64,000 nt of DNA from Oxyruncus cristatus (GCA_013399855.1 VXAY01005956.1:3011925-3075924), one strand, 5' to 3'. Shown: positions 24,906 to 39,580, counted from the first letter of the stretch. Program-made: numbers and translations. The notes: a model not told the origin generated them from the letters alone.

Positions 24906-26250
24906 ATAAAACCAGAAGAAAAAAAAAAAAAAGGCAGATAGTGGATTAAAAGTCTTCTGACTGTACTGGATCGGGGAATGAAGCAGATGACCACACACAG
25001 TTTTGAGAAGACCCTTCATCTCGTATAAATCAGTAAATGGATGGAATAAGGGAATAATTACTACACCAGCTAGTTCTCCTCAAAAAAAAAAACAACAAAA
25101 AGAAATTTGTAAACAGGTAACTTTAGCAATATGCACACAAGAAGAGAAGCTAATGTGACCTTATTCTTCCCTTATGGCTCTCATGAGTGTCACAACAAAC
25201 CTTAAGAGCGACATGAAGTCAAAAGGCATCACTGGGTCTGTTTAATTTGACCATTCATGCCATCAGTCCTGCCTGTATCAACATCTTCTCTTGGGTTTTG
25301 GGATATATTTGCATTTGCCAACTTGCAAAATGTCTGGCTTTTATTGTAAGAACTAGTTTTGCACCTTTAGAATTCTTAGTTTGGCATTTGTCAATAGGAA
25401 GGACTATTTTCACTAATAGAAGTGGTTCATTTTAATACATAGCAAAAACTACAATGGATTTGAGCATGCAATGAAAACTTTGGGATTTTGTTAAGTTTTG
25501 AAAGAGCAAATGCAAATAAACAAATCCTGTACTCTTTCAATTAACATTCTGGGGAGCCTAAATGAGTTTGTAACACTTTTTTGGTCATTTTATTCCCATA
25601 TTAATTGTATTCCAGAGGAGAAACCTACCTAGAAGTATAGAAATCTACCATATTTACCTTCCAGATGCACAGATAATGATGACAGAAATTCCTCTGCAAC
25701 GTACTAGCATGTCTAAAGAATTATAGAAACAGCCACAACAAAAGACAGATCAAAGAGACAGTTTCTCACATGATTTGAACAGAAAACAAGCCAACAAGCA
25801 AGTTTAAAACCTCAGTGATTTAATAAACACACTAAAGCATAAGCAGAAAAGAGCCCACCATTAACTTCTATGAAACATTAACGGCAAAGGATTGTCTAGT
25901 TAGTCTTTCTGAAAATAGAACCAAATAAAAAGCTCTAGAGACAGGGAGACCCTTGTTAACAGTGTCAGTCCTCATGATCTCAATTTTCTCAAGGCTTCTC
26001 CATTTTCAGCTCTGAATTAATTCTGGATGCAGTTGGGCAGCAGATGGGATGCTACTGAAATGATCTAATATATCCCATAATTAAATGCCTAAATTTCATC
26101 AACTATTTTAGTGTTCTTTCCCATCTCCTCCAGAGACTAGTGCATGTAGAAACTTCTGTTGATACAATTTAGCCATCAGATCTTATGCACAAGAAAAGTC
26201 TCACAGCTTAGAGAAGGCTGACAAGGCACATTTTCTTCCTCTTAAAAAAA
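24906..26250. other. Unique DNA
   Basis: Short A-rich runs occur (24919-24932, near 25083), along with two POU octamers (reverse at 25307-25314, forward at 25510-25517). No frame above 62 codons was found and no mobile element was recognised. Confidence 0.45.
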
Positions 26251-26302
26251 TATATATGTATTTATATATGCACACAGAGAGAGGGGGAGAGAGAGAAAGA
26301 GA
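26251..26302. repeat. (TA)n then (GA)n microsatellite
   Basis: A TATATATGTATTTATATATG stretch passes through CACACA into an imperfect GAGAGA/GGGGGAGA run. It is simple-sequence DNA. Confidence 0.85.
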
Positions 26303-26392
26303 CTTCTCATAATCATTGCAGCAAATTCTAAATGATGCATGAAATGAAAAATTCCTGTTGAGTGCACTGAGAAGTGTACAGACAGTGCCACC

Positions 26393-26749
26393 ATGGAATC
26401 AACGTTTGCCATGTCAGTCACTTACGGAGAGACACTGACTCAAAAGTCAACAGGAACAACCTCTGCAGTTACACATTTCGACCTGCACAATATCTGCACA
26501 TTTCCCATTTGTTCTCCAAACCTGTTCAAAATTCTCATATCGCAGGCTTTCAATCACATCAAGCCGTGTTTCTGTGTTAGAAAGAGGCAGAGATGGTCAG
26601 TGAATCCAGGTTGTTATAAAGGAATCTCAGGGATCAGTGGATTGCTAAATTGGGTTTCACCTCTGCAACTAAAACAACAAAAAAAAATAGAACTAGTTCA
26701 CTTTGAGTTATTTTTTTGTAATGAAATTATCTATTTTTTTCCATCATAA
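26393..26749 (+). other. 118-codon open frame with ideal Kozak context, unrecognised
   Basis: The start GCCACCATGG at 26387-26396 is a perfect match to the vertebrate initiation consensus. The frame then runs 118 codons. The translation begins MESTFAMSVTYGE and shows no domain, signal peptide or membrane helix. A run of A's near its end gives Lys and Gln codons. No promoter, splice structure or polyadenylation signal could be tied to it, so chance is the leading explanation. Confidence 0.12.
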
Positions 26750-29700
26750 CCATTCTCAGCAAACCCTTGATTTTAAGGGATTTACAAATGTATAAAGATT
26801 TAACTTTGTGGCCTAAGCTATTCAAGTAGTTAAACATTTTCATTCTAGCATCCCTGGAAGAGCTGTTTTTCACTTTACTGCGAACATCATACTCTGTGTA
26901 AGAGACTTTGGGAGGAGTCTGCACATAAAAAGATGTTTAAGATTTGGGAAGAGATAAAACAGAGACAGAAAAGCTAAAGGACAGACCCAAGACACCAGTC
27001 AAAAACGAGAGATTTTGGACTATAAGACCAGATAGGAGCATTGATGGTCTGATCTGATCTTCTGAAAATCATCTGGATTTTATGCTTGTGCAAGCTGAGT
27101 ATGTGCAAAGGGCACATACTTACAGCTGGAGACAAGGCATTGCTACATATCCTGCTATACACAAAAAAAGTGAAAGTACTGATCAAATTACCTAAAGGAC
27201 AAGTACCCATTCAGGATCTTAATCCAGTTTGAAGCACACAAAGCTCATAAATGTAAAATATTTTGATTCGAGAACAGGGAAAAGCAATCCAAACATCCTC
27301 CAGATATCATCACTGTATATGCCCAGAGCTAAAATGCTGTAATTTCACCAGTTTGTCTCCTCTTCTGCAGGCAAACAGGTACCTGCAACTGTGATTCACA
27401 CACAGGTGCAGTTCCAGATACTTGTGCTTCTAATTAAGCAGTATTGAGCTGCAGGTGTAAATCAGCCAGAAGCTGAGTCACATTTCAGTTGGGCTTCATT
27501 ACTGGGTGCAGTTTTAGTCTTGGTAAAATGCCAGTCCTAAATTGGATCTCTCTGTGCAATACCCTGTTTCATCATATGCTATGGCAGAATAATCCTAACT
27601 CACTAAGTATAAAAACAAAGGATAAATTAGTATTGAAAGACATAACACACTGATGTGAAGCACAATCAAGGAACAGAAAAAAAATTATAATCTGACCACA
27701 ATCAGCTCCTTTCAGCATTTCATTTGATTTGCTTCTAAGTGAAGAGAGAACTATGAAGCAAAATGATGTTTAAGACTTTGCATGATGGGTCAGAGAGAGA
27801 GATCTGTATCACGGTACATTTTCAGAAAACATCTCAACAGCTCTTGCCTTCATCTTTAAGTACATACATGGTACTTCCTCAGATATGTCTTTTTTCTAAC
27901 AGAGACATCTCAAACCCCGCAAGGGTCAGAGCTGAGCTGTGTCTTGCACCAGTGGATTTACACTCACAACACACTATTTGCAAAACTTCCAACGTGTATT
28001 TAATTATCCTACCCAGATGAAAAACCACCTCCAAAAGCACAATAGCCTGGAAGCCCCATTTGAAGTTCTTCTCCAACTCTCACATATTGCTTACAGATAT
28101 TTTATGTTAAGTCAACTTCATATTACTCTTTCCTCATATCTCTATCGTAGACAGTCTCCATTAGCTGATATTCAATAGTAAATCCCCTCAAATTATGCAG
28201 ATGTGTTTTACCTACATCCTTCAAGATGGTGTTTCAAACACTGCTCATGAAATCCTCTTTTTAAACTGCACAGGAGAACTTACTTAGTCACAGAGGGGAA
28301 TTAGGCAAAAGTTACTACTAACCGAAAACTTGAAATGTGGTATCTGTCACAGGGCAGGGAACTCCAGTTTCTGAGTCAATAGTTACAGTAATTAAGCAGT
28401 CCTTAGCAAGCAATGTGCAACAGCAACACTTGCAGCAGATTCACAGTCACAACCAAGGAATTTCACTTCCCTCCCAGTTACCCACCTGCAGCTCTCTGGA
28501 AACTATGTGGATAATTGTACTCAACTGAGAAAGAAGCAGCCCAGTAAGGGAAACTGTTTATTGGTCATAGCCATAAATACCAGTTCTGCCCTCACTCGTC
28601 TGGGTAATAAAAGAGTGATTTAATCTCTATGAAGTTTTCCACTTTTAGTGTCTGTTTTCTCAGAGATGGACTAATTAGCAACAGTCCTTTAGCTCCAATG
28701 GTAGAACATGTTCTTTCACGCCCATAAATTCAAGACTTACGGAACAGCTCAGCTGTGTGCAATTAAGCACACACTCAAGTGCCCTGCTAGGCTAGAGGCT
28801 GTGTTGAAGACGGGTGGTCCACAATGTCTCAAGGATTCATACACTGGCAAAATAAACTTCCATGAACATAAGGAATTTATTTATTTTTTCCCATGTTGCT
28901 CAGGAACAGGATATGAAATAACAGCTGGGAGCTAATGGTTTTTAGAGACAAATCTCTCACAGAAAAATTATCATCTGCAAGCGAAATTGCGATCTAAAAA
29001 AGGAGGTAGTGAAAGGAGACAAGCTAGACCACACTCACTGACAACTCACTCTGCCTCTTCTATTCCTGTACTTCTTTGTCTCTACTCCACTTTTTTCTGC
29101 TCACAGTGAATGCAGGAGCTGTGCTGTGGCCACTGCACATAGGTTTGAGTATGAAATACTGCAGTAAGCACAGCAGCAACATATTTAGGGCAGACAGCCA
29201 AGACTGAATGCCAGCAAGACATACCTTGGTATCAATACCCTGAGTTCCATACGCTTGGCTTTTGAAATTGAAATTCCTATGTCTAGGCAGATACTTATTA
29301 GTACAGTCTGGGTGAATAATGCAAAGCATGTATTTCCATGTAAGTGCTGATTCAATTAAATTTAACATGGTTCCATGTTGAGTCAGAGGGACAGGCACAT
29401 AATACTTCCACTGAATTAAAAGATTCTGTCCCATTTATTACACAGTCTCTTTCAGTCTGATCACCAACTCCTTGAAATGCATATGGCAGGCAATGCAATG
29501 ATACAATAGAAAAAATACAAGCTATTCCTAGTCTCAGCTAAGATTAAGTCATAAGCCATGGTCCTCCAGCAGGCTGACTGTCAGTCATTTCCCTTTAGCA
29601 GGAAGAAGAGCATATTTGGGAGCCATTCAATTTTTCTTTGCTGCAATAAACTCACAGCAGAATTTGACAAGTCCATTGTGGATATTTGTCTTTGTGTTCC

Positions 29701-30691
29701 TCATTTCCTTCATATTCATCTTTTTAAGAATTTTGTTTCCTTTTTATTTTATACTTCACTTGAAAATCCTCCGAGTCTTCTGCTTTCGCTATGGTGCTTT
29801 TCTATTTATTAAATATTTCTTGGCTTTGATGACAAGAACCCACATGTGTGGGGGAAAATAGCAAGCTGAACATAATGTTGGGAAAAAACAAAACCCATCA
29901 CGTTTAAGATGACTCAAAAAGAGGGAGCAGCCTACTCTAGATTCATGGTGGAGTAACATTCCTAACTGTTGCTTTTCATATTTAAAATATTTACAGGCAG
30001 AATATAAATTCAATTTAACAATATCCCTATAAAAGGGAGACTTTCATTTTCTCGCAGGAGAAAATTCATCTCATAGGCAGTATTTATACTACTTTGCAAA
30101 TATTATTCCCAGAAAAAGAGAAGCAGAAGCCAAATCTGTTTTGTCTGATTACTTAAGAAAAAAACAAAACTGGGAGTTCAGATGTTCTTAATAGCTAGAA
30201 TATTCACATTGTATTAAGGACTTACTTTGAAATAAAATATGACATTTTGCCTTTATTGCTCAGTTTACATTGATTAAAGCACAGCAAAACCAGCTCAGGT
30301 AGCAAAAGTGAGACCCCTGTTAGAGGTGGCATCGTTACAAATCATGCTGGTAAAGTAAACAAGTGAAATTCTCTTAAATAATTCATCCACACAGCTCATT
30401 GACATCAAAAACCTTCTCTCAAACAGCACCACAACAAAGTTTAACTGCTTGATTAATCTAGAAAAATATTAACTACACACAAAGAACACAGTTATAGGGA
30501 CGAGAAGGCAGCAGAGGAGTCAATGTCTAATATTAGAGGAAGTGCAGTAGAACTTCGGTTTGGTCGAGTCAGCTTATAGATTTGCACCAGGGGAACAGGC
30601 CCCCTGTTTCTGTTTACTCAGCAGAAAAACAAAGGGCATTTACAAAGGACAACAGACCTACAAAAGGGATGTGCAGTGGAAATGTAAGACT
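26750..30691. other. Unique non-coding DNA
   Basis: Frames are 124 codons or fewer (the longest is minus, 29060-29434) and unrecognised. Around 28686-28737 the sequence faintly resembles a decayed tRNA promoter (A-box-like TAGCTCCAATGG, B-box-like AATTCAAGAC), but a cloverleaf cannot be drawn. No LINE or LTR was recognised. Confidence 0.45.
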
Positions 30692-30710
30692 AGCACACTC
30701 TGAGTGTGCT
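30692..30710. other. 19-base perfect inverted repeat
   Basis: Arms AGCACACTC and GAGTGTGCT are exact reverse complements separated by one T. One such palindrome is not far from what chance gives in this length of DNA. Confidence 0.7.
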
Positions 30711-33700
30711 TGTTATCAGTCAAATATACGAACACACAGCAAGGACTTGCCTCGTTTTCCGTGCAGATCCTGCAGATTGAGGTTCAGGAGCTGTAGGTCT
30801 GAGCAGAACACAAGCCTTTCACTGCAAGGCTGATCAGGATGGGTTTCTGTGTTTGGCTGGTGAGGCAGTGTCTGCAATTCCTCCAGTGCACAGCAGGACT
30901 TTAACCCACAGTTATACTTTCTCAGCTACTCGGAGTAGTAAGACCTCTGAGATTCGTGTTTCTTGCTGGATCTCTGTGAAGTTAACTAATCTCCCCATTA
31001 AGCTTTCTTAAAAAGTTTCACGAAGGACATAATTCACTGGGCCATTAATTTTTATATTACATGTATTAACCTTTCTACAGGCTGGCAGAAGCAGGCACTG
31101 AATGCACAAAGATATCCTGAGTTGCTGTTGAACAGCTACTGCTGTGCAGACACATTTCTCTGCTGAGCCTTGGAGGACTGCAGCAGAGCTTCACACCTGG
31201 ACTCTGTCCATGCACTCCCAGGTACATGTCAATGCACTGATAAGAGGGTAAGAAAACCAGATCTAGTCCATAATAAATAAAATTTCATAAATGGAACAAA
31301 GAACCATCCACCTCTTCTAATCTGGTTTTAAAATATTGGGTCTTCAAATTTCCTCTCATTAGTTCTACTTTGAATAATGCCCTAAAATACAAAAGATCAC
31401 ATGGTATGTGGTAAAAATAACCACTTAATTAATCGGTTTTCCCCTCACAAAGTCTGAAAGCGTTTTAGATATGTCAATGATATAGAAGCAATAACACTGA
31501 CATCTCTCTCTCTGCTTCTTATTGTCTGATTTTAGGACACCAGTTCAGATCCTGACAGAGGGAACCAATTTTATGGCATCTTTCCAATCATTTTTTGAAG
31601 AGTCTGTAGCAATCTGATGTAAGAAACACCTCTTTACCAAACACAATCATGTTTCACTACTGCCCACTGATCATCCCATCTCACCTGAGGATCTACCGAT
31701 GAAACTCAGGGAGCTGCAAGCCATGCTATGACAGGGATGCAGGAATTCCTAAGGATTCTGATACAGCACAGATTTCACACAAGAGACTGTTTTCTTCTTG
31801 TGTCTGATGTGCAACTTCTCAATGAGGAACTGAAAACAGGGGAAAAATTATAAAGGGTAGAATCCCACGGTCACAAAAAAACCTGAGAGCAAATACGTGC
31901 AAGAACTCCTCCTAAAGCCCAAGGTAAAACTCACAGGGGGATGTGAGAAGTAGTTTATGAAGTAAAGGTGGCTTGGGGAAATTCAGGAGCGGAATGATCT
32001 TCCAGGGAATTTGTGCCTGCATCCAACATCCCCCTTTCTGAAGGCCAAAAAGCGTTCTTGAGAAAAACGGATTTATGCAAATAGAATAGCTTTTGAGGTC
32101 ATTTCACTGCCACTGCAGATTTTGTTTGGAATATATTGGAATAACATGCCAACAGGATGGAGCCTAAAACTTAAATGCAGATGTGCAGAGATTTAATTCA
32201 AATCTACTGCTCTCAGTAAAGGTGTTTCTTAGGGATCTCAATGGGATTTAGACCAAGTCCTTAACTTAATCCTGATCTTGACATATGGGGTTTTTTTCAT
32301 AGCAGATAAAACTGAAAGTTCATGTGAGTTTTTACTCAGGCTTAGAGCACTGATGTTTATCTCTTTTTGCTGAGGGCTTCTTGTTTAAAATAACATTAAG
32401 GAGAAGAAAGGAAAAAGAAATCTTTAATTGTTAATTATCTGAATATGTATTTCTGAAATTTTCACTTACAACTATGAATGCAAAAGGATTTATTTATGAA
32501 GCAAAGCAACATGCAATATGCAGTAATAGTTCATTAAAGTAAGCTTATGTTTCGCTTTCATTAAAGTTGAATAATTTCTTATTAAGTAGAGTCACTGTAT
32601 ATCTAATTTTCTTGTAACTGTGGTGACTACTCAGTAAAAAAACCCACATTGGTAGACTTTGCAGTCAGACAACTACGAAGATCAAAGTTACTCCTAGTAG
32701 CTATTTTACTGTTAAAGAGAGGTGACAATGTAAATAAATTAATTAACAAATAAGCTCATACTTTATTAAAAGAGCAGAAAAGTTGTGTTTTCAAAGGCAG
32801 GCTTTCAGTAAGCTGAGTTTCCAAGATCTGAATAATTCCAGCTGAGTTACTGGCAGTGCGCAACTAGACCTTACCTACCAACAGTGATGAGAGGCAAGCA
32901 AGAAAAGCTTTGCTGTTCTGAGGCCCTCCAGTGTTCTCACTGCACCACCTGCTCCCAAACAAGAGTTTTGAGGAACAGAAGACACCCAAACTGATACACT
33001 TTGTATCTTCACAGATACTGAAAGGAGGGGCAGAACTTTATGTAATGAAATTCATAAACACGGGAGCAAGCTCTTCCTTCTAAATCACATCAAAGCCGCC
33101 TAAGCCCCCTTTTTCAAATCTTTATACTTATCCCAATCTGAATACCACATTTTTTTGCATACTTGGATACAACTGCATGGATTTTCAAAAGACTGAATAT
33201 TTCCAAATTCCACTCAGATTTCAGGGAGTTTCAAATGCTCCATGACATTAGAACTGGATTTTTAAATTTATGCTCCAATACTAATTTACTTTGCAGCTCC
33301 AGTTACACAGCTCTTAACGTACCGATCCAACAGGATTTGTGCCACCTCAGCAAATTGCACACTGTAGCACTTTTGTTTATTTAGTATGAAATGTTTATGA
33401 GTTTATTTATTCCCTAGGAGAAGGAAGGACCCACAAGGATTATTTTATAATCCCTCTGGATCTGTTAAATTTATATATGTTAGTGGCTAAATAAAAGGGA
33501 AAGCTTTAGAAGTCACAGCATCAGTAAAACCAAGAAGAATAAGTTTCTCATTTACAGCATAAAACAAGCCTGACAATATAAAGGTGAATACATGCAATAA
33601 ATAATAGATTAACTAAAAATAAATTAATACTGTGTCCTGGCTGTTTGATTAGAGACCTGCAGAGGCAGTAGCTGTGCTGGTAACCACGGAGCAAGAGGCT

Positions 33701-33893
33701 GATTGTTACATCTGCTCAGCAAAAACATTTGACAACAAAAATCAAAGAAGTTTCAGCTACAAAACAAAAATTGCCGAGTTTTTGAAGTGTTTAAGCAAGA
33801 TCCTGCTCAGTTCAACATAATATCCCTCAGTTCAGGGATAATAGTGGGGAAAGAATAATTGCCCTGTTGACAGCTAAGAAAAAGTGATAATAC
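30711..33893. other. Unique AT-rich DNA
   Basis: No frame above 73 codons was found, and none is recognisable. A POU octamer lies at 32075-32082. No mobile element signature was seen. Confidence 0.5.
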
Positions 33894-33911
33894 ATGATTT
33901 TTAAAAATCAT
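33894..33911. other. 18-base perfect palindrome
   Basis: ATGATTTTTAAAAATCAT reads the same on both strands with no spacer. AT-rich palindromes of this size are near the chance level for the window. Confidence 0.7.
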
Positions 33912-35239
33912 AAAGAATACTTACCAAACTTTGTATTAACATAAAATGAACTGAATGAGGCAGCAAACTCATGTTCAAGTGATCACTATGCAGCAAGTTT
34001 CTTAAAGGTAAGACTTGAATCTGGAATGCCAGTGCTTTGAATGGAATGCTACTGCTCATCTAAACCAACTTCATTGCCTTTATTAGGTGTGAACTGATGG
34101 AAAGGCACTTAGAGTGTACGAATACATACACCAAACAAATTTAATATTCATTTTTCAGACTTTATGCTTACACAAGTCAAGGTGCACTTAGTGTAAGGCA
34201 GAGCAATCTATAGAAACCAAATGGAAACAAAAGTAAGCAACTTCCATCATGGAATTAAATGACTGACAGTGCAGTCAATGTAGTAATGACACCTTCCCAC
34301 AGCAAATGCCCTGTAAAATTCCCTGTAAGACTAATTTAAATGTTGGGTTGTTAGCAATAACTGTTCATGTGAAAGCAAATCAGGCAGACACATAGATCCT
34401 CAGGTCACAATTCTTAGATCCTTCGAAATTATTTCAGAGCCCCAGAGTTAATAGTTGTCAAAATTGCTCCTAGTGTTTGGAATATCCCAACCCGTTTGTT
34501 AGCAAGCAAAATGGAATTAAGCTATTAAATCAGGAATGAGTAAAGGCAGCTTTGGCACTTTTATACTTTGCCCACATATTAGAGGGCATTTGGAACTGCC
34601 TTTCACTAAATCTTGTCATGTGATTATTTTCTTCAGTGTCTCATACATTTGCTCAGAACTCCTCTCAGCTATAGCACAGAACATAATACACTCCTGAAGG
34701 AATAATGTCCAGGAATTATGGACATTACAGACAGAGGTGTCTTTATTGCTTAGTTATCATATTATAAAAACACTTGAAGCCCCACAAAAAAATCTTCAGA
34801 TATGTTAGGATGCTGTGCTAGACTCATTACCTCAAAAATATCAGATGCACAGTACTGCAAGTTTCAGGAGTCTAAAATAGTCTTTATGGACCTTTTCACT
34901 AACCACCTGGTGTTAAGAATATCAGGGATGGCTCTGAAACCATAAGGAGATGGGTTTTGTTAATGAATGCCTCTGTAGATGCAACACATACGCAAGAAAA
35001 CTGCCTATTGAAGGAACTGTTCTTAGTGTCTCCTCAGTGGGCTGTTACAGCCTTTAGCTTGTTCTTGCCAAATGTGGCATCTGATTTCCCAGTGTTTTGA
35101 AGTGGAAGCCATAAGCAGAATCTAATAGCAGAACAGAAAAACTGCAGGGGCATCATCTTTCCTTTCAGTAACGTTGTGCAATTTCGAGAAAGCACATTTC
35201 ACTCTTGCTCAGACACCCCCTTCTTTTCTTCCAGGAATC
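33912..35239. other. Unique AT-rich DNA
   Basis: No protein-like frames and no recognisable repeats were found. Confidence 0.5.
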
Positions 35240-35632
35240 CTATAAAATAACATTAGAGTTGGGCACAGTAGCAACATCCACAGTGCCCATGGCATGGCTG
35301 TGAGACCCTGCTGGGTCACAAGACATCCAGGAGCAGTTCTGGCACAGCTGGCACACACCACAGGAGAATTCTGCCTGTGGTTTAGTGTCATCCTCCACTT
35401 GTGGGCACACACAGCACTCCAAAAGTGGCTCAGCCACCTGAAGGGACCCCTCTTCTCCTGTTGCAATGTCACAAGATGTCATGCAGCCTCTGCAATGTTC
35501 AAGCAAACAGCAGGTCTCAGAAGCACTATCACCTCTGTTATAGCCTCTAGAAACAGAAAAGGAGTTTAAACTCTGCACGTCTGTTGACTGAGTAGCAGGC
35601 ACAGGACATGAGGAGCAGTCAGCTACACTCAC
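35240..35632 (-). other. 130-codon cysteine-rich open frame, unrecognised
   Basis: The frame is rich in Cys (for example LLECCVCPQVEDD and CGVCQLCQNCSW), but the spacing fits no zinc-binding or secreted cysteine family that I recognise. A very good acceptor (TCCTTTTCTGTTTCTAG) lies inside it, with no matching strong donor. A plus-strand frame of 91 codons (35294-35569) overlaps, so the patch is simply short of stop codons. It is most likely not coding. Confidence 0.12.
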
Positions 35633-38600
35633 AGGCCCAGAGCTCTGTTAGTATTCCTAAACACACATGCCCCTAAAGCAGAGAGAGCAGACTCCTTTAA
35701 TCTTTACTTCTCTAAAGACTCTGAAGCAGAATCTCTTGAAACACATTTCTCTTGAATATTCTTTTACTGCACTTCATTTTTTATAAGACAAGTTACTGTT
35801 GGCTCGCTGAACTGAACAGGAGCACGATGGTTTCTTACAGCAATCCAGCCTCTCCACATCCTCAGTCCTCCAGCCAAATATATGCAAATGCTTTTGAACT
35901 GGAGAATGTGTCTCTACAGCTAAAATTCTTTTGCTGAAGCAATGAAAACAAAGCAGTCATTTTTGTCTTGCCTCTAAAATATCCGAAACATCACATCTGT
36001 AACGAAGGACAAGCAGCCAGAAGCTTTTCAGTTCTGAAAATTGCTCACCATAACATCATAAACTGTATTTGACCTAGAGGGAATGCAACAAACTGTGCAT
36101 TGTCAGAAACACAAATGCTACCTGAGGACACATGTTTTCAAATAGTTATCCATTAAAAAAGAAGTTGTGGTATCACCACACTTTTAATAAAAACACTAAT
36201 GGATGCAACTGCTGGGATGAAACCTATTGGGTTTTGATGGAGCTTTTAAACAAATCTTGCTCTTACATTCTTTTAGATGTAGAAGTGTAAGTCATCTTTA
36301 AAAAAAAAGGGAAATAATTTCCTTTCAGAAACCATTATTCTAAGTAGCCTGTTGTAAAACAAGTAACTAAAACATTTCAACATATGCCAAGTGGGGAAAA
36401 TTATTTTCAAAGTACACTCTGCATCGAAGCTGCATTCAGAGAGATGCGCAGCTCACTTTTGCAGTTTCAATCTCCCCAAAATGGATTCTGGGGTGTAACA
36501 CAAACAAACAATGTATTTGGACTGCATAGCCCCGCAAAAAAAATGAAATGGTTTACTGAGCAAAGATAATAATCTGCTGAATAACTGAGAGCTGTAAAAC
36601 ATGGTTGTAGGTACATCCAGAGACACACACACGTACATATCACAATTACTTGAGAGGCATAACCAACATGCTTAACTTGAAATATCTGTGGTAAGCAGGA
36701 GCAAAATAGAATGTGGAGAAAAACATCTGTGATGATCAAAACCAGTGAAAAGTGTCACTTTCATACTGTATAAAGTATTTGCAAAGCATCCATTCCATCT
36801 CTACTTGATACATTTTTTCTTACTCTGCGCTGGCTTTGTACTAACAATACCTGTCTTGATAAATTACTAAGAACATTATTCAATTTCAAGTAGCCACATT
36901 TGGTTTCGTGTTTCCAGCAAAATTATGACAATAGAAATAGATTATTGTAATTGCTTCTTCAAGCGAGGACTACAGGTGGTTTGTTTTTTCCATGACTAAT
37001 AACTCCCATTTTCCCATTCATTCAGTCACTGAGATGTTCAGACTGTTGGCAGAGGAAGGAGGTGATGTGGGCTTTATTGTGGCAAGAAAAAATGGAAAAA
37101 TGATTGAGCCTTAAAAATATTTTATCATTTCATGTATGCACTATGGTAATGATGATGAGAGAGAGAGATCACTAAAGCTATTGCAGTTTATGTCAAGAGC
37201 ACCTTTCATAGATAAGGTCGAATATATGCACAGTTGTTTCTTTTCCTTATTTTGAAACAAGCTAGAGTGAAAATCTTATTGAAATCACTTTACTGAAAAA
37301 TCTGAAATCACCAAATTATACAACCATTAATGTACTAAAAACTGTGCTGTTATTTTATCTCCTTTTCATCTGTATTCCCAAATATTGTTGTTATTCTAAA
37401 CTGACCAATGTTATTGTCACACACACTGAAGAGCCAGCCTGTTTTGTTGTTCCTACTTTGCTTCATATTTGACCTAGTTGAGGTTTCTGAACTAGTTATC
37501 CCACTCATACAATCATATCACAGTTACTGGAGTAAGTGTTACAAGCTACATCATTTCCACTCAAGACTGGTTTGTTTTTATCATAAAACCACAAATTTCA
37601 ATACTTTGGGGGCATATAGCTACAAAAATAAGATGACTGCACACAAACACTTGTCTGAATTAAAGCCACTTTGTAACTGAAAGATTGATTGCAAAGGGTG
37701 TTCCAATATTTTAACAGAGGCTGGTGAATTCTGGGACAGTTTAGTCATAACTGTCACAGAGGTGCCAAGTCAGGAGATAAAGAGATGATCAGAATAAACT
37801 GACAAGAGAGAAATATGATGAAACAGGATACAAGAAGATCTCCACAACTAGTTTCTAAATTATCTCCTAAAATACTGACCGTTCTGCAGCTCAATCTTTC
37901 CCATAGTAAAAAACAAGATGATTTCCACATGTTGCATTTCTGGTCTTTTATTCACTACAGGTGAACCTAATTTGTGTTTAACAAAGACACCAGCCAAGGA
38001 AGGTCAGCCACCAGGACACAAAGTACCATTGCCATGTTGTTGCATTTTTCATAAGGTGTCCAAATTTGATGTGATCAGAATTTTTAACAACTGCAGGACT
38101 AGCTAATTTTAAATTATTAAAACTCTTCCAAGTTTTGCAAGTGATTTAATTTGAACAAGAGCCCAGCCACACATTATACCAGAGGTTTAAAACACTAGGA
38201 TTATAAGAGATTTCAAATATACATCTTTAATACAATATATTATGAATGCAGAGAAAAAAGCTAAGGCATTTGATTGACCTCATGGTAAACCATAAATAGA
38301 TGGAAGTAAAATTATTAATCAAACTCTGAAAAATCAGGCTCAGCCTACCAAGACTAGCAACATACACCGTCTTATGATGAATTATGGTTTCAGAAGCTTT
38401 TATTAAAAACAGCTAGGTTACTGCAGAAAATTAGAAAGAATGAGTAATATGTTTTCCCTTCAAGTTCTGTAGGCTTCTTTCTTCACTTTCCCCTTAAAGG
38501 GAATTTCTCTTAACTATCAGGAGATATTCGTCTCCAGGAGAAGAAATCTTGCACAATTCTCCTATCTCTTACTCCTATAATTTTGAGAAAATCTTCCATA

Positions 38601-39580
38601 ACTAAGATCCTGCTTTAGTTTACACCTTCTGTAGATGCTCCTGTGTGTAACTGCACACATAAACAGCTCTCTGGAATGCCAGGACGGTGACCAAACATTT
38701 CCTTGCTGCTTTGGTCCCTCGAAGATACTGGCAGCCTGTCCATGACGGAGCAGCCTTTAAGGCTGGAATCCATTCCTGGCCCAGGAAAAGAGGAATGCTA
38801 AGGTGCTTAAAGCTGCTTTTACAGACACCAGGTTATGTCAAATGCCCCCAGCAAGCGCTGGGAATGACACATTTAAAACTTGACGTAGTAGATGCTTTTT
38901 AATGCAGCCTCCCTCCAACAGAGAATGTCTTACACTGAGGAATGATACGTGTGAGTTCCTCCTTTAATAAAAAGGGTCACAGGCTTTCTGCACTCTCTCT
39001 GTCTTCCTAAGAGGCAGGAATTTAAATCTCCAGCTCTTTGCACAAGTATTTGTGGAAGTCTGACTGAAAGAGATGCTGCAGTGCAGGCAGCACAGCCAGT
39101 GCATTGCAGTGGCACTGAAGATGCTCAGCAGGGCTCCCCATCTCTGCACCCTGGGCTGGGCATCTGCTCCCTTTCACCTTTGCTTCCTCGGAGTAATAAG
39201 AATAAATGAATGCACTGGAGAATGACTGAAGGCATCGTACATCACCCTCTCTTTCTTGGGCTCCACAGTAAAAATTATACACATGCCAATTATACACGTT
39301 TCCATCTTGTGCCTTTATTTCAAGCCTAGGGCATGCAGCATTCCAGACTATTTTGGAGTCCTTAATACTTCTAATGTAATATTTAGAGCAACCTATACCA
39401 AATTAAGAACTATATTTACTCAGGAACCTTCAAACTTCTTTCTCTGTTCTGTCTCCTGTCTGTCTGCTTCTAGTAAGATGGTCTCAGGGAGAAGCCAAAT
39501 GACACGCTAATAATATTTTTCTCAAGGTTTCAAATTCACAAGTACTTACTGTGTCAGTTTACCCAATGTGGATATGATTT
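35633..39580. other. Unique non-coding DNA
   Basis: Frames are 91 codons or fewer and unrecognised. A short (GA)n run lies at 37157-37168, a POU octamer at 35882-35889, and a slightly GC-richer stretch at about 38680-38900. No transposon was recognised. Confidence 0.5.

Noticed and set aside
28681..28745. tRNA-like A-box and B-box words
   Set aside because: The acceptor and anticodon stems do not pair and the B-box match is poor; it is at best a chance or decayed SINE promoter.
30692..33911. Two perfect palindromes (30692-30710 and 33894-33911) as functional sites
   Set aside because: Palindromes with 9-base arms are expected about once by chance in a window of this size, so they are listed but not argued to be functional.
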